30,407 bases of DNA from an uncultured Collinsella sp. (GTDB taxonomy: Bacteria > Actinomycetota > Coriobacteriia > Coriobacteriales > Coriobacteriaceae): contig CABUJH010000018.1 of the NCBI GenBank assembly GCA_902491895.1, positions 1 through 30,407 on the forward strand. Reading direction: 5' to 3'. The notes under the pieces are model-generated. The model was not told the origin of the DNA. It did no database searches and was given only the letters and a program-made list of their open reading frames with translations. Shown here piece by piece: positions 9,060 through 16,403 of this stretch. Position numbers and translations under genes: made by a program. Within the stretch, counting starts at the first letter, position 1. The number at the start of each line of letters is the position of its first letter.

Positions 9060-9590
9060 ATGACGGACTCTTTTGAGCAGATTTCCGCACATAACGAGGA
9101 GCTGGCGCGCGATATCGTCGAGCGCGCGAGCGCTCGGGGTGTGACGGTTTCGACGGCTGAGTCGCTGACGGCGGGTATGATCGCCTCGACGATTGCGGAT
9201 ATCCCGGGCGCCTCGGCGGTGCTGCGTGGCGGTGCGGTGACCTACTGCGATGAGATTAAGCATCGCGTGCTGGGTGTTGAGCAGGAGACGCTCGACCGCT
9301 ACACCGCGGTGTCGCATCAAACTGCGCGCGGGATGGCGTCGAGTTCGCTGGAACTGTACCAGAGCGATATTGCAGTGAGCGCAACGGGTTATGCCGGCCC
9401 CGGCGGTGGTACTGAGGACGATCCTGCTGGCACTTTCTATATTGGCTGGGCACATCGTTCCGCCGATGGGGGAGTGCCGGTCGTGGACTCTGTGCGCTGC
9501 CACTATGAGGGCGACCGTTCGTGTGTTCGTGCCCATGCGGTCACGGAGGCATTGGGTCGCATTGCCCTTGTGCTCAACTCTATGGAATAG
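9060..9590 (+). CDS. cinA: CinA C-terminal-type nicotinamide-nucleotide amidohydrolase
   Basis: This is the stand-alone CinA/PncC amidase domain, which deamidates nicotinamide mononucleotide in pyridine-nucleotide salvage. The product (about 176 residues) has the family landmarks TAESLTAGM near the N-terminus, the segment GGAVTYCDEIKHRVLGV, and SATGYAGPGGG. The N-terminal molybdopterin-binding-like domain of full CinA is absent, as in many bacteria. The start is uncertain: ATG 9060 or GTG two codons earlier at 9054, both near a weak AGGT. It lies between pgsA and recA and ends at a hairpin terminator. Confidence 0.9.
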   Translation: MTDSFEQISAHNEELARDIVERASARGVTVSTAESLTAGMIASTIADIPGASAVLRGGAVTYCDEIKHRVLGVEQETLDRYTAVSHQTARGMASSSLELYQSDIAVSATGYAGPGGGTEDDPAGTFYIGWAHRSADGGVPVVDSVRCHYEGDRSCVRAHAVTEALGRIALVLNSME

Positions 9591-9598
9591 ACGTGTTT

Positions 9599-9620
9599 TA
9601 AGGGGCCTCCGGGCCCCTTA
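9599..9620 (+). terminator. Hairpin terminator after cinA
   Basis: Nine-base-pair GC-rich stem, 9599–9607 with 9612–9620, and a 4-nt loop just after the cinA stop. The T-tract is poor (ATTG), so termination may be partial. Confidence 0.6.
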
Positions 9621-9718
9621 ATTGTGGAGATAGGGACCTCCGGCGAATTTTATCTTTGTGCAGGTAGTTGTCGTATTTTTCCTCGCCATGATTTTCTTGG
9701 TTCGCCTGCGGTCAAGTT

Positions 9719-9762
9719 TTTGGCCAGTGTTTGGTCGGCGTTTGGTTGGGTTTTGGAAAGGT
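9719..9762. repeat. Four 11-bp phased TTTGG repeats upstream of recA
   Basis: TTTGG begins at 9719, 9730, 9741 and 9752, exactly 11 bp apart, with G/T-rich spacers between. It lies about 30 bp upstream of the recA -35 box. The helical phasing suggests a protein-binding array or bent DNA, but no function is shown. Confidence 0.55.
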
Positions 9763-9788
9763 CGGCTGCATATGATTTATCTGAACGG

Positions 9789-9817
9789 TTGACCACGAAC
9801 AGCCGTTCGTTTATTAT
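9789..9817 (+). promoter_or_regulatory. recA promoter with LexA (SOS) box
   Basis: TTGACC at 9789–9794 and TATTAT at 9812–9817 are 17 bp apart. The spacer holds CGAACAGCCGTTCG at 9796–9809, a near-perfect match to the Gram-positive LexA box (CGAAC, four bases, GTTCG). LexA bound there would block RNA polymerase. The recA start codon is about 30 nt downstream. Confidence 0.88.
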
Positions 9818-9847
9818 CGATGCGGGTTGTTAAGAGGAGGGCTATTC

Positions 9848-10996
9848 ATGGCCAAGAATTCAGGTCCCGTACGTACCGTTCATGCTCGCACGACGGGTAA
9901 AGAGCGCGATGAGATGATCGCCACCACCAAGGCCGAAATCGAGAAGAAATTCGGCCAGGGTTCCATCATGAGGTACGGCGACGGTGGCCCCGAGCTCGAG
10001 GTCGAGGCCATCCCTACGGGCGCTCTGGCACTCGATGCCGCGCTGGGTATCGGCGGTGTGCCGCGCGGCCGTATCGTCGAGATCTACGGCCCCGAGTCCT
10101 CCGGTAAGACGACGCTTTCGCTCGAGATCTTGGCCGAGGCCCAGGCAATGGGTGGCGTCGTGGCATTTATCGATGCCGAGCATGCGCTCGATCCCACGTA
10201 TGCCGCGCGCATCGGCGTGGATATCGACGAGGTGCTCATTTCCCAGCCCGATACGGGCGAGCAGGCGCTCGAGATTGTTGACATGCTCGTGCGTTCCGGC
10301 GCCATCGATGCCATCGTCGTCGACTCCGTCGCCGCGCTGACCCCGCGTGCCGAGATCGAGGGAGAAATCGGCGACACTACGGTCGGTCTTCAGGCTCGCC
10401 TGATGAGCCAGGCGCTTCGCAAGCTCGCCGGCTCGCTGTCCAAGTCCAACACGACGTGCATCTTCATTAACCAGCTGCGTGAGAAGATCGGCGTCATGTT
10501 CGGCAACCCCGAGACCACGACGGGCGGCCGCGCCCTTAAGTTCTTCTCTTCGGTGCGTATCGACATTCGCCGTATCGACAGCATTAAGCTTAAGGACGAG
10601 GTTATCGGTAACCGCGTGCGCGCCAAGGTCGTTAAGAACAAGGTGGCAGCTCCGTTCCGTTCTGCTGAGTTCGACATCATGTATGGTACGGGCATCTCTA
10701 AGGAGGGCTCGATCTTGGACATGGCTGTCGAGTGCGGCATCTGCAAGAAGATGGGCTCCTGGTTTGCCTATGGCGAGGACAAGCTCGGCAACGGTCGCGA
10801 GGCCGCCAAGGCGTTCCTGCGCGAACACCCCGATTGCGCTGACGAGATTGAGCATAAGGTCCGCCTTGCCTGCGGGCTTGAGTTTGATGACGATGCTCCG
10901 TCCGAGGTCGAGCTGACCGATCAGCCTGCGCCTGAGGAGTTTGACGAGCTTTACGCCATCGATGGTTCCGCCATGCTCGATGATGACGACGAGTAG
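9848..10996 (+). CDS. recA: Recombinase RecA
   Basis: RecA is the ATP-dependent strand-exchange protein of homologous recombination and the co-protease that triggers LexA self-cleavage. The 382-residue product has Walker A GPESSGKT at 81–88, then EHALDP, INQLREKIGVMFGNPETTTG, and an acidic C-terminal tail ending in DDDDE. ATG 9848 is chosen because AAGAGGAGG lies 7 nt upstream; an in-frame TTG at 9827 has no such site and would extend RecA abnormally. The promoter carries a LexA box. recX follows after 11 nt, the usual arrangement for RecA and its modulator. Confidence 0.98.
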   Translation: MAKNSGPVRTVHARTTGKERDEMIATTKAEIEKKFGQGSIMRYGDGGPELEVEAIPTGALALDAALGIGGVPRGRIVEIYGPESSGKTTLSLEILAEAQAMGGVVAFIDAEHALDPTYAARIGVDIDEVLISQPDTGEQALEIVDMLVRSGAIDAIVVDSVAALTPRAEIEGEIGDTTVGLQARLMSQALRKLAGSLSKSNTTCIFINQLREKIGVMFGNPETTTGGRALKFFSSVRIDIRRIDSIKLKDEVIGNRVRAKVVKNKVAAPFRSAEFDIMYGTGISKEGSILDMAVECGICKKMGSWFAYGEDKLGNGREAAKAFLREHPDCADEIEHKVRLACGLEFDDDAPSEVELTDQPAPEEFDELYAIDGSAMLDDDDE

Positions 10997-11007
10997 CGGT
11001 TACGCTC

Positions 11008-11700
11008 ATGTCGTATACGGTGACCGAGGCTACGGTCGTCTTTCCCGATAAGAAGGCGGCCTCCTCGTTCTCGAGCGGGTATGCGTCTAAAAAGCCCTGC
11101 GCGCATATCGATTGTGAGCTTGAGGGCGGTTTTGAACGGTCCATTTGGATTCCCGTGCGGGTTGCGCGGCTGTATCTCAAAAACCGCCCCGATTTTCCCT
11201 GTGATTGGGATAACTTTCGTGAGGCTGTGCAGCTCATCGAGCGTAAATGTGCACTTACCATGGTGACCGAGATGTTATCACGCCGTGACCATGCGACGGG
11301 TGAGGTCCGTGACAAGCTGGCTTGCTACGGCTTCCGCCAGCCCGCGATCGATTTCGCCGTCGAGCGCGCCACCGAGTATCACTTTTTAGACGAGAACCGC
11401 TTTTGCTCGTACTTTATCGAGGAACGCAAGCGGCGCGGTTGGGGTCAGCGCAAAATCGAGACCGAACTTAAGCGCCGTCATGTCGTGCTCGATGACATTC
11501 CCGGTTATCCCGAGGATTATTTTGCCGTCGAAGACGATTTGGCGCGTGCGTCAGCCCTGCTCGCCAAGCGGCGTGTTCCAGAGACGTGCGGATTCGAAAA
11601 ACTGGTTCGGTTTTTGATGGGCAAGGGCTTCTCGTATCACATCGCCGCCGATGCCGTTAAGGCACGTCTCGATGCCGAATGCGAGGGATGTGCGCTTTAG
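11008..11700 (+). CDS. recX: Regulatory protein RecX
   Basis: RecX binds RecA filaments and restrains RecA activity. The 230-residue product has the RecX three-helix repeats from about residue 85, with landmarks LSRRDHATGEVRDKL, FLDENRFC and RRGWGQRKIETELKRR. The first 80 residues are a divergent domain, so similarity will be strongest in the C-terminal two thirds. The ribosome-binding site is weak (GTAGCGG), and the 11-nt gap to recA suggests coupled expression. A hairpin follows the stop at 11715–11757. Confidence 0.88.
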   Translation: MSYTVTEATVVFPDKKAASSFSSGYASKKPCAHIDCELEGGFERSIWIPVRVARLYLKNRPDFPCDWDNFREAVQLIERKCALTMVTEMLSRRDHATGEVRDKLACYGFRQPAIDFAVERATEYHFLDENRFCSYFIEERKRRGWGQRKIETELKRRHVVLDDIPGYPEDYFAVEDDLARASALLAKRRVPETCGFEKLVRFLMGKGFSYHIAADAVKARLDAECEGCAL

Positions 11701-11714
11701 GCGTATGCGTTTTG

Positions 11715-11762
11715 TGGCCCCGCCGTTCACCGCGTTTTAGCCGCCGTACTGGGGCCATTTAT
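11715..11762 (+). terminator. Possible terminator after recX
   Basis: Seven-base-pair stem (11715–11721 with 11751–11757), a 29-nt loop and a short T-rich tail ATTTATTT. The large loop makes this a weak call. Confidence 0.4.
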
Positions 11763-11791
11763 TTGACAGTTGTTGTGGTTCAACGTACGAT
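11763..11791 (+). promoter_or_regulatory. RNase Y promoter
   Basis: A perfect -35 box TTGACA (11763–11768) is followed after 17 bp by TACGAT (11786–11791). Transcription would start near 11798, giving a leader of about 160 nt before the rny ATG. Confidence 0.75.
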
Positions 11792-11896
11792 AAACACTGT
11801 CATTTGCTTTGTGATATGTGCTCATCTGTGATGAGTTTGTTTATATGTTTATCTGTATCCGACCCGCATAAGCTGCGCCCATATTACTCAAATGTC

Positions 11897-11930
11897 GCGA
11901 GCCGTTCATAAGGACGGTTCGCTTTGTTGT
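11897..11930 (+). ncRNA. Hairpin in the long RNase Y leader
   Basis: A 9-bp stem (11897–11905 with 11914–11922, one G–U pair) has an 8-nt loop and is followed by TTTGTTGT. It sits 36 nt before the rny start codon. It could be an attenuator, an RNA-stability element or a self-cleavage target of RNase Y; the sequence alone cannot decide. Confidence 0.45.
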
Positions 11931-11957
11931 GTAACGAATCCATAAAAAGGAGTGAGC

Positions 11958-13508
11958 ATGCCTATCATTGCAGCGCTCGTTGGCATCGTTTTGGGTGCCA
12001 TCGCCGCCATTGCCTACATGCGCACCGCCAAGCAGGGTAGTCTTCACGAGGCCGACGAAAAGATCCAGTCGGCACACGCACAGGCTGAGTCCCTGATCGG
12101 TGATGCAAAGCGTCAGGCCGAGACCCTCAAAAAAGAGGCTCTGCTCGAGGCTAAAGAGGAGATCATCAAGAACAAGCAGGCCGCCGAGGCCGAGGACAAG
12201 CAGCGTAAGAGCGAGATTCATACGCTCGAGAACCGCGTGATGCAGCGCGAGGAATCCCTCGATCGCCGCAACGACGCTCTCGACAAGCGCGAGCATCAGC
12301 TGTCCAGTCAGGCCGGTCAGGTCGAGAAGCGCTCCCGTGAGCTCGAGGAACTCTGCGCAAAGCAGACCTCCGAGCTCGAGCGTATCGCCGACCTTACCCG
12401 CGAGGATGCCCACAAGGAGCTCCTCGATAAGGTTCGCGGCGAGGTCACCCACGAGGCCGCCACGATTATTCGCGAGTCCGAGCAGCAGGTTCGCGCCGAG
12501 TGCCACAAGACCGCCCAGGAGATTCTTTCCCTGGCGATTCAGCGCTGCGCTGCCGACCACACTGCCGAGGTCACCGTTACCTCCGTGCACATTCCCTCTG
12601 ATGACCTCAAGGGCCGTATCATCGGTCGCGAGGGTCGCAACATCCGGACCTTCGAGCAGGTTTCCGGCGTCAACCTCGTGATCGACGACACGCCCGAGAC
12701 CGTCGTTCTTTCGAGCTTCGATCCGGTCCGTCGTGAGACCGCCCGTGTCGCCCTCGAGAACCTCATCGCCGACGGCCGCATTCACCCCGCCCGCATCGAG
12801 GAGATGTATCACAAGGCTGCCGACCTGGTTCAGCAGCGCGTGCGCGAGGCTGGCGAGCAAGCTGCATTCGATACCGGCATTCACGACCTGCACCCCGAGA
12901 TCGTCAAGACCCTTGGTGCCCTGCGCTACCGTACCTCGTTTGGTCAGAACGTGCTTCAGCACTCCCTCGAAGTCTCTGACCTGTGCGGCGTGATGGCTTC
13001 CGAGCTTGGCCTGGACGTTGTGACCGCCAAGCGCGCCGGCCTGCTGCACGACCTGGGCAAGGCAATCGACCATGACGTCGAGGGGCCGCATGCCGTCATC
13101 GGCGCTGAGCTTGCCCGCCGTTATGGCGAGAAGCCCGTTATCGTCCACGCTATCGAGGCTCACCATGCCGATGTCGACCCCAACACGGTGCTCGATGTCC
13201 TGGTGCAGGCCGCCGATGCTGTCTCTGCCTCTCGCCCCGGTGCCCGTCGCGAGTCTGCCGAGAACTACATCAAGCGTCTTGAGAAGCTCGAGGAGATCGC
13301 CAACTCTCATGACGGCGTCGAGCGTACCTATGCCATGCAGGCCGGTCGCGAGGTCCACGTCATGGTTCAGCCGGACAAGATCTCCGATGCCCAGTCCACG
13401 GTTCTGGCTCACGATATCGCCCATCAGATCGAGGAAGAGATGGAGTATCCCGGTCAGGTGCGCGTCGTCGTGATTCGCGAGAGCCGCGCTGTCGATATCG
13501 CTAAATAA
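11958..13508 (+). CDS. rny: Ribonuclease Y
   Basis: RNase Y is a membrane-tethered endoribonuclease that starts mRNA decay. The 516-residue product has an N-terminal membrane helix (about 3–22) and a long charged coiled coil (about 25–200). A KH RNA-binding domain follows (DDLKGRIIGREGRNIRTFE near 215–235). The HD catalytic domain contains LLHDLGKAIDHD near 360. ATG 11958 lies 5 nt after AAAGGAG; the in-frame GTG at 11952 overlaps that site and is unlikely. It has its own promoter and long leader. The next gene begins 1 nt after the stop. Confidence 0.96.
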   Translation: MPIIAALVGIVLGAIAAIAYMRTAKQGSLHEADEKIQSAHAQAESLIGDAKRQAETLKKEALLEAKEEIIKNKQAAEAEDKQRKSEIHTLENRVMQREESLDRRNDALDKREHQLSSQAGQVEKRSRELEELCAKQTSELERIADLTREDAHKELLDKVRGEVTHEAATIIRESEQQVRAECHKTAQEILSLAIQRCAADHTAEVTVTSVHIPSDDLKGRIIGREGRNIRTFEQVSGVNLVIDDTPETVVLSSFDPVRRETARVALENLIADGRIHPARIEEMYHKAADLVQQRVREAGEQAAFDTGIHDLHPEIVKTLGALRYRTSFGQNVLQHSLEVSDLCGVMASELGLDVVTAKRAGLLHDLGKAIDHDVEGPHAVIGAELARRYGEKPVIVHAIEAHHADVDPNTVLDVLVQAADAVSASRPGARRESAENYIKRLEKLEEIANSHDGVERTYAMQAGREVHVMVQPDKISDAQSTVLAHDIAHQIEEEMEYPGQVRVVVIRESRAVDIAK

Positions 13509-13509
13509 T

Positions 13510-14595
13510 ATGAGCGACGCGAACGAGCTCATCTCATTTATCGCGTCGATGTCGGGGGAGGGCAACCTTCGCGTCGAGGAGAACCTTGGCGAGGGGTATG
13601 TCCGCCTCCGCGTTTCGGAGGCCGAGCGGCGCCAGGCAAAGCACGACATTCAGCATGTCGAGGATATCGTCATCGAAATGCTCCGTAATGCTCGCGATGC
13701 CGGCGCCGACAAGGTCTATCTCGCCACGACCAAGGAAGATGGCGTCCGCACGCTTGTCTTTCTGGATAACGGCTCGGGTGTTCCGCAGGATATGCAAGAG
13801 CGAATCTTCGATGCTCGCGTTACCTCAAAGCTCGAGAGCATGAAGATGGACCGTTGGGGCGTTCACGGTCGTGGCATGGCATTGTTTTCGATCAAGCAGA
13901 ACACCGACGAGGCCCGCGTGGTCACGTCTGGTGTCGATCTTGGCTCAGCCTTTAAGGTGAGCGTTGCGGCCGACCGCCTCAGCGAGCGTGCCGATCAGTC
14001 CAGCTGGCCCCAGGCCGTCAAGGATGAGGACGGACGTTATGTCTGTGCTCGCGGTCCGCATAATATTATTCGCGCTGCCTGTGAGTTTGCGCTCGAGGAG
14101 TTGCGTGGTTGCGATGTCTATCTTGGTTCTCCGTCTGAGATTGCCGCGACCCTTTATGCTCAGGCGTCAAGTCGGCTCGATACGTCTCGTCTCCTGTTTA
14201 TTGATGATGAGAGCGAGCTTCCGGTTGTCGATCGTTTAGGCCTTGCCTCTGATGCCGAGGACTTTATTCGTATTTGTTCGGGTTTGGGTCTTGAAATGTC
14301 CGAGCGCACGGCCCATCGCATTTTGGCAGGGCAGATTAAGCCCGTTCGCGGTGTGACTGCGCGTCTGCTGCGCGAGCGTGACTCATCCTCGCATGCGCCG
14401 GCTCCTGTCGATCTCGCGAAGGATCGTCGTGGGCTGCGTATTGCCAAGGATGACATGGCACAGTTTTCGCGTGCTGTGGAGCGCGACTTTAATGACCTTG
14501 CCGCCCGGTACTATCTCAATCTTTGCGGCGACCCAAAGATCCGTGTTTCGCGTGATCGAATCACCGTGACCTTCGATCTTGCCAAAGAGGAATAG
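13510..14595 (+). CDS. GHKL-type ATPase of unknown function
   Basis: The 361-residue product has a Bergerat-fold ATP-binding site: N-box EMLRNARDAGA (E56, N60, D63), G1 box DNGSG (86–90), and G2 box GVHGRGMAL (117–125). It lacks the dimerisation/phosphoacceptor helices of a histidine kinase and shows no receiver, transmembrane or MutL/gyrase-type transducer motif that I recognise. The C-terminal 200 residues are unfamiliar and end in a short basic, beta-like stretch. It follows rny by 1 nt with no visible ribosome-binding site, so translation is probably coupled, and spoVS follows. That context suggests an RNA- or nucleoid-related role, which is inference. Confidence 0.85.
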   Translation: MSDANELISFIASMSGEGNLRVEENLGEGYVRLRVSEAERRQAKHDIQHVEDIVIEMLRNARDAGADKVYLATTKEDGVRTLVFLDNGSGVPQDMQERIFDARVTSKLESMKMDRWGVHGRGMALFSIKQNTDEARVVTSGVDLGSAFKVSVAADRLSERADQSSWPQAVKDEDGRYVCARGPHNIIRAACEFALEELRGCDVYLGSPSEIAATLYAQASSRLDTSRLLFIDDESELPVVDRLGLASDAEDFIRICSGLGLEMSERTAHRILAGQIKPVRGVTARLLRERDSSSHAPAPVDLAKDRRGLRIAKDDMAQFSRAVERDFNDLAARYYLNLCGDPKIRVSRDRITVTFDLAKEE

Positions 14596-14601
14596 TGCCT
14601 T

Positions 14602-14619
14602 TACCGAGTCCACTCGGTA
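14602..14619 (+). other. Small hairpin between the GHKL gene and spoVS
   Basis: Seven-base-pair stem (14602–14608 with 14613–14619) with a 4-nt loop, beginning 6 nt after the GHKL stop. No T-tract follows, so it is more likely an RNA processing or stability hairpin than a terminator. Confidence 0.45.
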
Positions 14620-14669
14620 CGATAAAGTTATTGCAGTTAAAACGTACTTTTAAACGCAGGAGTTTCTTC

Positions 14670-14987
14670 ATGGATTGCCTGAAGGTATCAAGCAAATCAT
14701 CGCCCGCGTCCGTTGCCGGCGCCATCGCCGGCATGGTCAAGGATGGTGTACCCGTCAACATCCAGTGTGTCGGTGCCGGTGCTGTCAACCAGGCCATTAA
14801 GGCCGTTGCTATCGCGCGCGGTTTTTTGATTCCAACCGGTTTTGATATTTCCTGCGCGCCTGTGTTCTCCGACATCCTCATTAACGGGGAGTCGCGCACG
14901 GCCATCCGCCTTTCTATCTACGTTCACCAGATCAATCGAGCTGCTATGGATAACGTCGTCATGGATGATGTTAAGCCTGTGGCATAG
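14670..14987 (+). CDS. spoVS: Stage V sporulation protein S (SpoVS) family
   Basis: SpoVS proteins are small Alba-like nucleic-acid-binding proteins found well beyond spore formers. The 105-residue product shows the family's near-invariant pattern: MDCLKVSSKSSPASVAGAIA at the start, then IQCVGAGAVNQAIKA. ATG 14670 follows GCAGGAG at a normal distance; the upstream frame back to 14595 is non-conserved. Its place between the RNase Y and MiaB genes is a widely conserved arrangement. No other sporulation gene is seen here, so a general RNA/DNA-binding role is likelier than sporulation. Confidence 0.95.
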   Translation: MDCLKVSSKSSPASVAGAIAGMVKDGVPVNIQCVGAGAVNQAIKAVAIARGFLIPTGFDISCAPVFSDILINGESRTAIRLSIYVHQINRAAMDNVVMDDVKPVA

Positions 14988-15032
14988 CTTCTGCTTGCCT
15001 CGTTTCGCTCCCCATCGTTAGGACTTATGCAC

Positions 15033-16403
15033 ATGGACCAGCGTTCCGTACGCGATATTCTTGCCGGTAAAACCTACTTTATCCGCACCTTTGGCTGTCA
15101 GATGAATCAGCACGACTCCGAGCGTGTGAGCGGTCTGCTTGATTCGTATGGCTGCCTCATGGCGCTCGATCCCGAGCATGCCGATATCGTTGTCTTCATG
15201 ACATGCTGTGTGCGTGAGGCCGCCGATACTCGCCTGTACGGTCAGTGCAATTCCTGCAAAAGCCTGCCGCCTTCGCCTTCGGGCAAGCGTGTGGTTGCCG
15301 TGGGCGGCTGCATCGCGCAGCGTGATGGAGAGGGCCTGCTCACCAACGTCGATAACGTCAATGTCATCTTTGGCACGCATTCCATCGCACATGTGGCCGA
15401 GCTCATTGCCGAGGCGTTCCTTGATGGTAAGCGTCATATCCGCACCAATGAGCATGAGGATACGGATGCCATGAGCATGCCGTGGCATCGCGAGGCCCAG
15501 TATCACGCCTGGGTGCCCATCATGACAGGCTGCAATAATTTCTGCACCTATTGCATCGTGCCGTACGTGCGCGGTCGCGAAAAAAGTCGCCCCTTCGAGG
15601 AGATTGTCGACGAGGTGACCGGTTTGGTGCGCCAGGGCGTGCGTGAGATTACGCTGCTGGGCCAAAACGTTAACTCATATGGTCGCGATCTGTTTGGCAA
15701 GCCGCGTTTTGCCGATCTGCTGCGTGCCGTGGGCGATACGGGTGTGGAGCGCATCTTCTTTACGTCTTCGCATCCCAAGGACCTGCTGCCCGAGACCATC
15801 GACGCCATGGCCGAGACGCCTGTCGTTATGCCGCAGTTGCACCTGGCCGTCCAGTCAGGTTCGACACGGATCCTCAAAGAGATGAATCGCCGTTATACAC
15901 GCGAGGACTATCTGGGCCTGGTCGATCGCATTCGCAACCGCATGCCCGATATCGCGCTCTCGACCGACATTATCGTTGGCTTCCCGGGCGAGACTGAAGA
16001 AGACTTTGAGCAGACGCTCTCACTTGCCGAGACGGTCCGCTATGCTCAGGCCTATACCTTCATCTATTCCAAGCGCGCCGGTACCCCGGCCGCCGAGATT
16101 GACGATCCTACGCCGCATGAGGTTATTCTCGAGCGTTTCAACCGCCTGGTTAAGGTTATCGAGACCACGGCGCACGAGTACAACCAGGGTGAGCTTCATA
16201 CTGTGGTGCCGGCGCTCATTGAGGGAACGAGTAAAAAGAACGACGCGGTCCTGCTGGGCAAGAGTCCCAAGAATCAGACCGTGCATGCGCCTATCCCCGA
16301 GGGTTACAGCATCGATCAGCTTGTTGGCAAGATCGTTGATGTTGACGTTGACGTTGCCAAGACCTGGTATTTGTCCGGCTCCGTTGTGGGCGAGCCGCGC
16401 TAA
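15033..16403 (+). CDS. miaB: tRNA-2-methylthio-N6-dimethylallyladenosine synthase MiaB
   Basis: MiaB is a radical-SAM methylthiotransferase that completes the ms2i6A37 modification of tRNAs reading UNN codons. The 456-residue product has the N-terminal cluster cysteines C22 (GCQMNQHDSE), C58 (MTCCVREAAD, where NTC is more usual) and C93 (GGCIAQ). The radical-SAM motif CNNFCTYC is at 167–174, and a TRAM domain lies at the C-terminus. ATG 15033 is 9 nt from AGGA; the ATG at 15027 would be only 3 nt away. The stop overlaps the miaA start (TAATG), so both enzymes of the pathway are translationally coupled. Confidence 0.96.
   Translation: MDQRSVRDILAGKTYFIRTFGCQMNQHDSERVSGLLDSYGCLMALDPEHADIVVFMTCCVREAADTRLYGQCNSCKSLPPSPSGKRVVAVGGCIAQRDGEGLLTNVDNVNVIFGTHSIAHVAELIAEAFLDGKRHIRTNEHEDTDAMSMPWHREAQYHAWVPIMTGCNNFCTYCIVPYVRGREKSRPFEEIVDEVTGLVRQGVREITLLGQNVNSYGRDLFGKPRFADLLRAVGDTGVERIFFTSSHPKDLLPETIDAMAETPVVMPQLHLAVQSGSTRILKEMNRRYTREDYLGLVDRIRNRMPDIALSTDIIVGFPGETEEDFEQTLSLAETVRYAQAYTFIYSKRAGTPAAEIDDPTPHEVILERFNRLVKVIETTAHEYNQGELHTVVPALIEGTSKKNDAVLLGKSPKNQTVHAPIPEGYSIDQLVGKIVDVDVDVAKTWYLSGSVVGEPR

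Noticed and set aside
6999..9536. 845-residue open frame antisense to rimO, pgsA and cinA
   Set aside because: It spans three recognised genes on the other strand and is a by-product of third-position GC bias.
9624..9833. 69-residue frame upstream of recA
   Set aside because: It runs through the phased repeat, the recA promoter and the LexA box, starts at GTG without a ribosome-binding site, and resembles nothing known.
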